From Planctomycetota bacterium (GTDB taxonomy: Bacteria; Planctomycetota; Phycisphaerae; WQYP01), in contig JAJYPG010000100.1 of assembly GCA_021795535.1 (NCBI GenBank), positions 1-5,817 of the forward strand: a stretch of DNA of 5,817 nt, written 5' to 3'. Shown here piece after piece: positions 1 through 5,817 of this stretch. Each line of letters begins with the position of its first letter. The stretch's first letter is position 1. The notes below the pieces were generated by a model, which saw only the letters and a program-made list of their open reading frames with translations, was not told the origin of the DNA and made no database searches. The position numbers were made by a program, and so were the translations under genes.

Positions 1-282
1 GAATTGCGCATCGGCGAATGTCGCGTTTTCCAGATTGGCGGCGGCAAATTTTACATAACGGAATGTGGCTTGCCGAAAATTAACGCCCTTAAAATCCACG
101 CCGGATAAATCCACCCACCAGAGTTGCACACCCGCCGGTGATTCGCCGGATTGCACCTTGGCGATCACCTCTTCGCGCTTCATGAGCAATTTGCTGTGAT
201 TCTTGAACTCTTCGGAAAGGCGCTTAAAGTCCAGTTTGGACACATCCAGATTTTCAAAATCAATGGTATCAAAGTAACTCAT
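1..282 (-). CDS. Pentapeptide-repeat protein, N-terminal part
   Basis: An ATG at 282-280 opens a frame with no stop for 94 codons up to the window edge, so the gene is cut by the boundary. It starts MSYFDTIDFENLDVSKLDFK. A charged, probably helical region follows (about 20-45: RLSEEFKNHSKLLMKREEVI, then AKVQSGE), and from residue 56 regular pentapeptides: WVDLS, GVDFK, GVNFR, QATFR, YVKFA, AANLE, NATFA, DAQF. The helix and entry into the repeats resemble the same point of the upstream DUF2169 fusion (KV-x-x-GE ... DLS). It begins 14 bases after that gene ends, with its own ribosome binding site, so the two are almost certainly co-transcribed. Tandem pentapeptide genes next to DUF2169 and VgrG suggest a role in the same spike-loading module; the exact function and total length are unknown. 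Confidence 0.88.
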   Translation of the reverse strand, partial: MSYFDTIDFENLDVSKLDFKRLSEEFKNHSKLLMKREEVIAKVQSGESPAGVQLWWVDLSGVDFKGVNFRQATFRYVKFAAANLENATFADAQF

Positions 283-288
283 GATTCT

Positions 289-292
289 ACCT
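289..292 (-). promoter_or_regulatory. Ribosome binding site of the second pentapeptide gene
   Basis: AGGT on the minus strand lies 6 bases before the ATG at 282-280, within the 14-base gap after the TGA of the DUF2169 gene. The short spacing suggests translational coupling. Confidence 0.55.
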
Positions 293-296
293 GTTA

Positions 297-2894
297 TCAC
301 GCTTCCAACGCGGAGAGCTTGGTCATTTTAACATTGGTTACGCTATCCGTAATCATGCCATGAAGTATTGCATTGAGGAATTCCGCACCGTACGCATTGG
401 CTCCGCTTAAATTTGCAACGGTCAGATTCGCTTTTTCAAAGGACGCTTTGAATAAATTCGTCCGCTCCAGTATTGCGCCGGTGAGATTGGCTTTATTGAG
501 CTTGGCGGTTTTCAAGTTGGCGGCGGAACAATTGACCCCCTGCAAACCCGCCGCGGTAAATGTGGCGCCGGATAATTGCGCGTAACGCATATTGGCGCCG
601 GCTAAATTTGCCGCCGCCCAGATTGACTCGGTTCCGCAAACTTCATACAAATTGGCATCCGGAAAATCGGCCTTATCGGCGCGCAATTTTGTCACATTCG
701 CGGCGGCAAAATTTACCTGCTTTCCAGTCGCTTTTTCAAAGCACGCTTCGTGAAGTGCAGCACTGGAAAAATCGCTTTGGTTGACTGTCGCGGCGGTGAA
801 ATCAGCCTGCGCACACTTGCTTTGCTGAAATTTAGCGCGTGACAGATCGGCTTGCGCAAATAACGTTTCCCTGGCTGAGACCATGGTAAGCACCGCATCG
901 GTCAGGGTGGCTTTTTCAAACAGGGCTTCATCCAGCGTGGCGCCGGTGAGATTCGCGCCGGCCAGGTTGGCTTGGGTGAAGTCCGCCTGTTTCAGATTTG
1001 CATTTTCCAATGTTGCACCGTCTAAAGCGGCTTTGCTGAAATTCGCCTCCGCTCCCTGAATCTCCGACATATTGGTCGATGCCAGATTGGCGCCGGTGAA
1101 ATTGCATCGACTAATTGTTGAAGCTTCCAAGTTGCAGCCGGACAAATTGGTGCCGGAGAAGTCCGTCCCGGTAAGGTTTAATCGGGAAAGGTCCAACTCC
1201 GACAGATTCTCATTGGTCAGAGGCTCGCCTTGCGCGACTTTTTGTTCCACCATCTGGCGGGTCCAGACAGGTGGAGCTTCCGGCGGCTTTTCAGTTTCGG
1301 GTTCGGGAATTCCCGCTTTTTCTCGGGCCTGTTTCATCTGGGCGATTAACGGCGATAAATCTTCCGGGTTGTGGCCCATTTTTGGCAGTAAAGCCCCCAT
1401 GAGCGATGTAAGCTTTCCCGTGGCGGGATCGCTCGCCAATTCCGCCGGTGAAAGCCCTTGTGATTGCCAGAAACGGATTTGTTCGGCGTGGGCTTTAGCG
1501 CTCATGGCAGGCAGGTTATCCGGATCCAGGCCCAACTTTGACATTGCGGTTTTCAGTTGGTTCCGCAGGTCCGCTTCGTGCATGGCGGAAGCTTGGGCCG
1601 GATCATCTTCAACTATTTGGTCCAGCATGGCGGCCTGTTGGGCTTTCAACTCCGGCGGCAATTCTGCCGGGTCCATACCGAGATTTTTATGCATGGCCGC
1701 CACTTGAACTTCCATCTGCCGGCGCATTTCCAGCTTTTGTTTTTCTTTGGCGGCGAGTTCTTCAGGCGTTGGCTCAAGCGGCTTGGCCTGCGGCGGTGGC
1801 GGTTCTTCAGCGGCTTCAACGGGTTCATTTTGTGCTTCAAGAAATTTCCGGCGGCACGCCTCCAGCGATGCGGGCGGTTGCGCCAAGGGTTCATCCATGA
1901 TGAACACATCGGCAACATCCTCAAATTCCTCGGATTTAACCGTTGCCACGCCGCGCCACAGCAGCACCATCTTCCCGGCTTCCATATCCACCCAGAGCGT
2001 GTCGAGATTCATCGGCACTTCTTCAAAATTTCCAGCCTGCTTTTCCGCAGCGCCGGCGCGATTGATAAAGCAGCGCACACGTAAACCGGGCAGGCGAGAT
2101 TCATATTTGGGATGATCCGGATGCAGGTTTTCAAAATAGAGCGGTTCATTCCCTTGCAAATAACCCTCCACCTGCATATTTGGCGGAGCTGCATTGAAAT
2201 AAGAATAATCAAAATCCGCGGGAAACCAGGGCCAGCGGGTTTTGCGATACGTGCCGGTATAGGTGCCGAGTTTACTTTTCCGTGTATCCCATTTCGGGCT
2301 TAGCGGCGCGAACCCGGCTGGGAATGGTCGGTCTTTGCAACTTTGAATTAATTGCGCAGGATTTTCGATATTGGGCAACTGCCAGATTTCCTGTCCTTGT
2401 CCGCCGCGCAGTGGCTCGTGGCCCTTGCCGATTGGGTTGGCGACGTAGCCGGGGCCGCCGTAGCTATTTTCATAGCGCAACGCCATGGAACGAAAAGGTT
2501 GCGGAGCCGTGGCGGTACGACTGAGAAGTTTCTTTTCCCAGCGGCGATCACCGGCAATGGTCAGCGTTCCGATTTTGTCACCAACCTGAAAGACGGCATT
2601 GCAAATCGGAATCGGTTTACCGCCCGGCGGATAACACTTACCAACAAGCAGCAGGTCGGCCTTGGGCTTAAAATAGGCAAAATCCGATTCATAGCGCGGC
2701 GGTCCGCTTTTTTCCTCATCATCAGGATAATATTCATCGCCCGTGGGAAATGGTTGTTTAGGCAGCGCTACCGGCGGCTGCCCGGGCTTTAAGCCGTACG
2801 TGGCCTTGGCAATAAGCGTCATGGAATGGTCGGGAAAACTAATTCTGCCGGCCAGCGGAGCAAAGGTTGCAGTGGATTGGGTGATAACTTTCAA
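297..2894 (-). CDS. DUF2169 T6SS adaptor fused to a 58-unit pentapeptide-repeat domain
   Basis: The protein has 865 residues in three parts. Residues 1-335 are a DUF2169 domain: SDFAYFKPKADLLLVGKCYP (70-89), NPIGKGHEPL, FAPLSPKWDTR (195-205), WPWFPADFDYSYFNAAPPNM (221-240), ENLHPDHP, LPGLRVR and LDTLWVDMEAGKMVLLWRG (297-315). Residues about 340-545 are a Pro/Glu/Gln/Lys-rich linker, probably helical, with three copies of an LGxDPxxLP-like motif. Residues 561-850 are 58 pentapeptides in unbroken register, followed by a short tail. DUF2169 proteins in other bacteria act as adaptors that load a cognate effector onto VgrG. Pentapeptide solenoids are protein-binding or DNA-mimicking scaffolds. I infer a cytoplasmic adaptor for the upstream VgrG with an extended docking arm; the cargo is not visible. 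The start appears to be TTG (2894-2892): no in-frame ATG or GTG lies between the vgrG stop and this codon, the resulting LKVITQ matches the Met-Lys-Val-Ile type family start, and the next ATG (residue 25) would cut into the domain. Stop TGA at 299-297. Confidence 0.92.
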   Translation of the reverse strand: MKVITQSTATFAPLAGRISFPDHSMTLIAKATYGLKPGQPPVALPKQPFPTGDEYYPDDEEKSGPPRYESDFAYFKPKADLLLVGKCYPPGGKPIPICNAVFQVGDKIGTLTIAGDRRWEKKLLSRTATAPQPFRSMALRYENSYGGPGYVANPIGKGHEPLRGGQGQEIWQLPNIENPAQLIQSCKDRPFPAGFAPLSPKWDTRKSKLGTYTGTYRKTRWPWFPADFDYSYFNAAPPNMQVEGYLQGNEPLYFENLHPDHPKYESRLPGLRVRCFINRAGAAEKQAGNFEEVPMNLDTLWVDMEAGKMVLLWRGVATVKSEEFEDVADVFIMDEPLAQPPASLEACRRKFLEAQNEPVEAAEEPPPPQAKPLEPTPEELAAKEKQKLEMRRQMEVQVAAMHKNLGMDPAELPPELKAQQAAMLDQIVEDDPAQASAMHEADLRNQLKTAMSKLGLDPDNLPAMSAKAHAEQIRFWQSQGLSPAELASDPATGKLTSLMGALLPKMGHNPEDLSPLIAQMKQAREKAGIPEPETEKPPEAPPVWTRQMVEQKVAQGEPLTNENLSELDLSRLNLTGTDFSGTNLSGCNLEASTISRCNFTGANLASTNMSEIQGAEANFSKAALDGATLENANLKQADFTQANLAGANLTGATLDEALFEKATLTDAVLTMVSARETLFAQADLSRAKFQQSKCAQADFTAATVNQSDFSSAALHEACFEKATGKQVNFAAANVTKLRADKADFPDANLYEVCGTESIWAAANLAGANMRYAQLSGATFTAAGLQGVNCSAANLKTAKLNKANLTGAILERTNLFKASFEKANLTVANLSGANAYGAEFLNAILHGMITDSVTNVKMTKLSALEA
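345..1214 (-). repeat. 58 consecutive pentapeptide repeats
   Basis: Residues 561-850 divide into 58 pentapeptides without one insertion or deletion, typified by GANLT, QADFT, KANLT and GATLE (A-(N/D)-(L/F)-x-x in the usual register). Four pentapeptides make one turn of a right-handed quadrilateral beta-helix, so this is about 14.5 turns. The central residue is Leu or Phe in most units. Departures (Gly, Ala, Cys, Val, Trp) cluster around units 23-40, so the middle of the solenoid may be less regular. Confidence 0.95.
1335..1700 (-). repeat. Three copies of an LGxDPxxLP motif in the DUF2169-pentapeptide linker
   Basis: Three related segments occur about 50 residues apart: AAMHKNLGMDPAELPPELKA (399-418), TAMSKLGLDPDNLPAMSAKA (449-468) and ALLPKMGHNPEDLSPLIAQM (501-520). 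The shared pattern is Met/Leu-x-Lys-(x)-Leu/Met-Gly-x-Asp/Asn-Pro-x-(Glu/Asn)-Leu-(Pro/Ser), after a probable helix. A shorter partial copy (QGLSPAELASD, 479-489) lies between the second and third. I recognise no named domain here. Confidence 0.6.
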
Positions 2895-2978
2895 TTTTCT
2901 GATCCCGGTAATGTTTTGGCCGTTTTTATCCAGTTCGTTGCTGATCGAAGACAGGTTTGCATCAGCTAACCGACGATG
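2895..2978 (-). other. 84-base gap between vgrG and the DUF2169 gene
   Basis: The gap holds no additional gene. A five-base inverted repeat (CTAAC/GTTAG, arms 2966-2970 and 2978-2982) overlaps the vgrG stop but has no T-run, so it is not a credible terminator. A weak GGGA (2903-2906) sits 8 bases before the TTG start of the next gene. The gap is in the same frame as both flanking genes and has no stop of its own after the vgrG TAA. No promoter is evident. Confidence 0.5.
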
Positions 2979-5516
2979 TTAGGGGCTGACTTCGATTGCT
3001 TTATTTGCGCTAAACGTTCCCGTCGTTGTAACCTTAACATTTCCGCCCGAGACCTCGATCTTGGCCTGCCCGTCCGAAACAAGCACAGACTTGGCACCAA
3101 AATCAACGTCCATATATTTTGTAGTGGGCGCGTGCGTGGGGGTACCAACGATAAAGGTCTTTTTCGCGCTGATCAAAACTGTTCCACCTGCTGTACCGGC
3201 TCCAAGCTCAATCGACGCATCACCAGTCTTCTGGGCCTTGTGATTGACTGCCGTCAAGTTATCCTTCACTCTTGACAACCCCGCCTGGTAAACAATTAAT
3301 GAAATCAGTGAAACCGCCATGCTAACGCCCGCGGCGCCGGCTAACGCATCCTCGGCTGCGGCTAAACCGTCAGGTTGGAGTGATGTCGTATCGGTAGCCG
3401 TTGATCCCGATGTTGAGAAGGCACCTCCCTGTGCCTGTTGAACCGCTTCCATAACCGCGGTCGTCGTTAACGCTATCACCGGAACCGCAGCCGCAATCGC
3501 GGCGGCAACTCCCGCGGCCTTAATCAACACACCAGTCTTAACATCAGCGATGCTGACGACGGGACCCACGGAGAGTTCAACGTCAGTCGGAGTTAAATTA
3601 AGAATTGAGTTCCCGGCAGACGATTTATCTCCGGCGACCAGGCACACCCCGGTCGTGCCGACTTCTACGATATCTTTCTTGGCGATCTCGTGGCGGGTGC
3701 TGAGGTGGATATCCGTGGTGCCGCCAGCCGTAATCGCATTTACCGCACCAACCCCGATCGTGAACTGCGGTCCCAGCGATATTCCCAAGTTTACCCCGGC
3801 AAGAAACGCAGCGTTAACACCCACAGTAGCGGCGACATTGGCTCCGGCAACCAATGTGAACATCGCCCCCGCAGTACCGGTGATGTTTTCACCGGCACAG
3901 AATGTATAAATATCACTCCAGGTCCAATTTTTTGAACTCGTACCCAATGCCAGCCCGGAGTGGTGATGCGGACTAAAGAGCCTCAGGTGCTCAGAGCCGG
4001 GTGTGGCGTCAAATATGATGCGATTACCATAATCATCCTGCAGAATGCGTTTGTCTTTATTAGCGGGCAGTGCCAGCGGCGGCATGTTATCCGCGTTGTA
4101 CACTCGGCCGGTAATCAGCGGCTTGTCCGGATCGCCTTCCAGAAAATCCACGATGACCTCGTCGCCCACATGCGGCAATGCCATATCACCCCAGTTTAAA
4201 CCGTTGTTGGGCGCTCCCGCCCAGGATTGTGACACCCGAATCCAGCAGGAGGAGTTCTGATCGGATGCACCATAGGTGTCCCAGTAAAATTGCACCTTCA
4301 CCCGGCCGTATTCATCGGTGTAGATTTTTTCACCGGACGGCCCCACCACCACTGCCGTCTGGGGGCCGCGTACCAAAGCCTTGGGTGTACTACGTGCGGG
4401 ACGGAACTGCTGGCTGGATTCAAAACAGGTCAGATTGCAGGTGAACGTCGTTTGCACAGGCCCAGGCTGGTCCTGCAGATAATTTTCATTGCGAATGTCA
4501 TACTGCACGCTCCGGATCAGATACGTCTGATTCATCGCCGAGACCGGATGATCCGCCAAGGTAAAGAGGTACCCAGCCTCAATACCGCGATTATTGGAGC
4601 TTGCTGAAGCCACCGTAAAACCGGCCTGCTGTTCCTGCATGCGGGCCTGGACGTAATTATTGCCATCGGCGGATTGGCTGTAGCCGCCGGGATAATCGTA
4701 GACACGATGATCGGTCTGACTGACAACGCCGGCGGTGTTGGCCGCAGATGTCAAAAGCGATTTCTTGGGTGCGGTAAAGTCATAATCATTCAGCATGAAA
4801 TTGCCGGATTGAAGCGCCTGCCGCAACTTCCAATCCCGAATATATTCGCCTTTGGCCGCGCGATTGGGTCCCAGATAACTGATGCTCGAATCACCGTTGA
4901 TATTCACGCTTGCCGATACGCCATCGGCCAGCACCAGTTTATGCGTGATAGTGCCGCTTCGTGCGTCTTTCTCATGCTTGAAAAAATAATAAATTCCCTC
5001 GTTTTCCAGCAGGCGCGAGACAAAATCAAAATCGGTCTCACGATATTGCACGCAGTAATCCCACGTGCGGTAGGTTGCGGTAAGGGCATCGTCCACAACC
5101 GAGGAAAATCCCAGATCGGAAAATATCCGCTGGACAATTTGCGGTACGGTAAGTTTTTGAAATATTCGGCAGTCCCGGCGGCGCTTTAAAAACCAGAGCC
5201 AGGGAACCATGACCGCCGAATAATGATAGATATTGCCTTCGCTGTGGGTTTGCTCAAAACGGGAAATGTAACCATTAAAATAGCGAATGCTTGCCGCGAC
5301 GGAAAGTGCTCCGGATTTTGCGGAAAGCGAAACCGAAACACTTTTGCCCAGAATATCGGAGAAATTAATATCGGGTTTCTCGGAAAGCATCTCCAGTTCA
5401 TATTCAAACGGCGCGCTTAGGGCTTCCGTACCCGTGAATTTGGTCAGCAGCAACACATCCGAACCCAGCGGCGTATCAATGCTTAATTCCCGGTGTCCCT
5501 GTTTAAACTTTGCCAT
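2979..5516 (-). CDS. vgrG: VgrG (TssI) spike protein with hydrophobic C-terminal extension
   Basis: VgrG forms the trimeric puncturing spike on the T6SS Hcp tube and carries effectors into target cells. The protein has 845 residues. Residues about 10-375 are the gp27/gpD-like base, with the family signatures YRETDFDFVSRLLENEGIYY (158-177) and VYDYPGGY (272-279). Residues about 385-480 are the gp5-like OB-fold, with YGRVKVQFYWD (403-413), CWIRVSQSWAG and PHVGDEVIVDFLEGDPDKP (448-466). After it comes a short DDYGNRIIFDATPG stretch (494-507), then eight glycine octads (542-605) that should form the beta-helical needle. The tail (about 650-845) is longer than in a minimal VgrG. It contains two uncharged hydrophobic segments (667-689 and 724-748) joined by a Gly/Ser/Thr/Gln-rich linker, then a beta-rich end (about 765-845). 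No recognised catalytic effector domain is visible. ATG start with AGGAG 7 bases upstream; stop TAA. It follows clpV and precedes the DUF2169 gene, the usual setting of a VgrG with its loading partner. Confidence 0.96.
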   Translation of the reverse strand: MAKFKQGHRELSIDTPLGSDVLLLTKFTGTEALSAPFEYELEMLSEKPDINFSDILGKSVSVSLSAKSGALSVAASIRYFNGYISRFEQTHSEGNIYHYSAVMVPWLWFLKRRRDCRIFQKLTVPQIVQRIFSDLGFSSVVDDALTATYRTWDYCVQYRETDFDFVSRLLENEGIYYFFKHEKDARSGTITHKLVLADGVSASVNINGDSSISYLGPNRAAKGEYIRDWKLRQALQSGNFMLNDYDFTAPKKSLLTSAANTAGVVSQTDHRVYDYPGGYSQSADGNNYVQARMQEQQAGFTVASASSNNRGIEAGYLFTLADHPVSAMNQTYLIRSVQYDIRNENYLQDQPGPVQTTFTCNLTCFESSQQFRPARSTPKALVRGPQTAVVVGPSGEKIYTDEYGRVKVQFYWDTYGASDQNSSCWIRVSQSWAGAPNNGLNWGDMALPHVGDEVIVDFLEGDPDKPLITGRVYNADNMPPLALPANKDKRILQDDYGNRIIFDATPGSEHLRLFSPHHHSGLALGTSSKNWTWSDIYTFCAGENITGTAGAMFTLVAGANVAATVGVNAAFLAGVNLGISLGPQFTIGVGAVNAITAGGTTDIHLSTRHEIAKKDIVEVGTTGVCLVAGDKSSAGNSILNLTPTDVELSVGPVVSIADVKTGVLIKAAGVAAAIAAAVPVIALTTTAVMEAVQQAQGGAFSTSGSTATDTTSLQPDGLAAAEDALAGAAGVSMAVSLISLIVYQAGLSRVKDNLTAVNHKAQKTGDASIELGAGTAGGTVLISAKKTFIVGTPTHAPTTKYMDVDFGAKSVLVSDGQAKIEVSGGNVKVTTTGTFSANKAIEVSP
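3273..3518 (-). other. Two hydrophobic segments in the VgrG tail (possible membrane hairpin)
   Basis: VgrG residues 667-689 (AAGVAAAIAAAVPVIALTTT plus AVM) and 724-748 (ALAGAAGVSMAVSLISLIVY plus QAGLS) are uncharged stretches of 23 and 25 residues, each long enough to span a membrane. The 34 residues between them are polar and Gly/Ser/Thr/Gln-rich with a few acids. Ala/Gly richness also allows packed helices within the trimer. Seen directly: length and lack of charge. Inferred: helical, possibly membrane-active. Confidence 0.5.
3702..3893 (-). repeat. Eight glycine-led octad repeats (VgrG needle)
   Basis: Residues 542-605 of VgrG have Gly at 542, 550, 558, 566, 574, 582, 590 and 598, an exact eight-residue period. 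Several octads begin Gly-(Ala/Val)-Asn followed by alternating small and aliphatic residues, for example GANVAATV, GVNAAFLA and GVNLGISL. Octad periodicity is typical of the three-stranded beta-helix needle of VgrG and phage gp5. This copy is unusually hydrophobic and almost free of charge in its central octads. Confidence 0.75.
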
Positions 5517-5523
5517 GATGCAA

Positions 5524-5528
5524 CTCCT
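5524..5528 (-). promoter_or_regulatory. Ribosome binding site of vgrG
   Basis: AGGAG on the minus strand lies 7 bases before the ATG at 5516-5514. The core and spacing are near ideal, which fixes the vgrG start. No other in-frame start nearby has comparable support. Confidence 0.8.
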
Positions 5529-5538
5529 GATTAAGCGA

Positions 5539-5578
5539 CGGCATTCCGGCTATTCAGTTCCAAACAGCTTGGATGCCG
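5539..5578 (-). other. Imperfect inverted repeats in the clpV-vgrG gap
   Basis: The 68-base gap between clpV and vgrG holds two inverted repeats: CGGCAT/ATGCCG with arms at 5539-5544 and 5573-5578, and inside it TCCAA/TTGGA with arms at 5559-5563 and 5569-5573 and a five-base loop. There is no following T-run, so this is not a classical terminator. It could be a weak mRNA structure modulating the step from clpV to vgrG, or chance. I see no convincing -35/-10 or sigma-54 promoter in the gap, so read-through from clpV is the simplest reading. Confidence 0.2.
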
Positions 5579-5584
5579 CAACAA

Positions 5585-5817
5585 CTATTTTTCGCCGAAG
5601 TTAAACGTAAATTCGCCCGCTTCGGCGGTCACAGCAATGCGATCAATCTGCCGCCCTTCCATCATGCGGGTGAGAAATTCATGGCCGATCCGCGGCAGAA
5701 GAACATTGGTGATCATGGCATCAACCATGCGGGCGCCGCGTTCCAATTCCGTACACCGCTCGGCGATGAGTTGGGGAACTGATTCATCGTATTCAAATGG
5801 AATCTTATGGGTTTCCC
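5585..5817 (-). CDS. clpV: TssH/ClpV, T6SS sheath-disassembly AAA+ ATPase, C-terminal fragment
   Basis: This is the 3' end of a gene that begins outside the window; 76 codons and a TAG stop (5585-5587) are visible. The translation begins ETHKIPFEYDESVPQLIAER and continues with CTELERGARMVDAMI, then LLPRIGHEFLTRM, and ends FTFNFGEK. The order Cys-Thr-Glu-x-Glu-x-Gly-Ala-Arg-x-x-Asp followed by Leu-Leu-Pro is the small C-terminal subdomain of the second AAA+ module of ClpB/ClpV proteins. Placement directly before vgrG favours ClpV over the chaperone ClpB. ClpV is a cytoplasmic hexamer that uses ATP to extract TssC and dismantle the contracted TssB/TssC sheath so that its subunits can be reused. 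Walker motifs and the TssC-binding N-domain lie outside the window, so the ClpV assignment rests on this tail and on context. A house-keeping ClpB is the main alternative. Confidence 0.87.
   Translation of the reverse strand, partial: ETHKIPFEYDESVPQLIAERCTELERGARMVDAMITNVLLPRIGHEFLTRMMEGRQIDRIAVTAEAGEFTFNFGEK

Noticed and set aside
345..1214. Repetitive DNA as a CRISPR array or minisatellite
   Set aside because: The repetition is at protein level with a 15-base unit and a clear pentapeptide code in one long frame; there are no conserved direct repeats with spacers.
1072..1707. A 211-codon plus-strand open frame
   Set aside because: It lies wholly within the DUF2169-pentapeptide gene, shows no recognisable domain, and is explained by the regular codon pattern of the antisense gene.
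2966..2982. Inverted repeat at the vgrG stop as a terminator
   Set aside because: Only five base pairs and no T-run; the downstream genes look co-transcribed.
3273..3518. VgrG tail as a known catalytic effector domain
   Set aside because: No catalytic motif of lipase, amidase, nuclease or ADP-ribosylating domains can be seen; only hydrophobic and beta-rich sequence is present.
4674..5189. A 171-codon plus-strand open frame opposite vgrG
   Set aside because: It covers the conserved gp27-like part of VgrG on the other strand, and its translation resembles no family I know.
5517..5584. A sigma-54 or sigma-70 promoter in front of vgrG
   Set aside because: No GG-N10-GC pair at proper spacing and no convincing -35/-10 pair could be found by eye.

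Overview
The window is part of a type VI secretion system (T6SS) locus from a Gram-negative bacterium. All supported genes lie on the minus strand, so transcription runs from high to low coordinates. Base composition is moderate, roughly half GC by eye. The gene families point to a T6SS(i)-type system, most simply from Pseudomonadota. The VgrG after the OB-fold is divergent enough that another Gram-negative phylum (for example Verrucomicrobiota or Acidobacteriota) cannot be excluded. I could not run a similarity search, so no species is proposed.

Layout in transcription order: (1) 5817-5585, the last 76 codons of the AAA+ sheath-recycling ATPase TssH/ClpV. (2) A 68-base gap with a good Shine-Dalgarno sequence and a weak inverted repeat. 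(3) 5516-2979, an 845-residue VgrG (TssI) spike protein with the gp27-like and OB-fold core, a glycine-punctuated octad needle, and a long C-terminal extension carrying two hydrophobic segments. (4) An 84-base gap. (5) 2894-297, an 865-residue fusion of a DUF2169 domain, a repeat-bearing helical linker and 58 uninterrupted pentapeptide repeats, probably starting at TTG. (6) A 14-base gap. (7) 282 to the window edge, the first 94 codons of a second pentapeptide-repeat protein. Spacing and shared strand suggest one operon. No long gene-free stretch, RNA gene, CRISPR array, insertion sequence or convincing terminator was seen.

How the genes probably work together: VgrG trimers form the puncturing tip, ClpV recycles the contracted sheath, and DUF2169 proteins are known in other bacteria as adaptors that help load an effector onto a VgrG. 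Here the adaptor is fused to a very long right-handed quadrilateral beta-helix and followed by a second pentapeptide protein. I infer a VgrG-linked cargo-loading module whose remaining parts (PAAR-like tip protein, effector, immunity protein) would lie beyond position 1. The most notable points are the exact 20-residue aromatic ladder in the pentapeptide solenoid, the threefold repeat in its linker, and the hydrophobic pair inserted in the VgrG tail.
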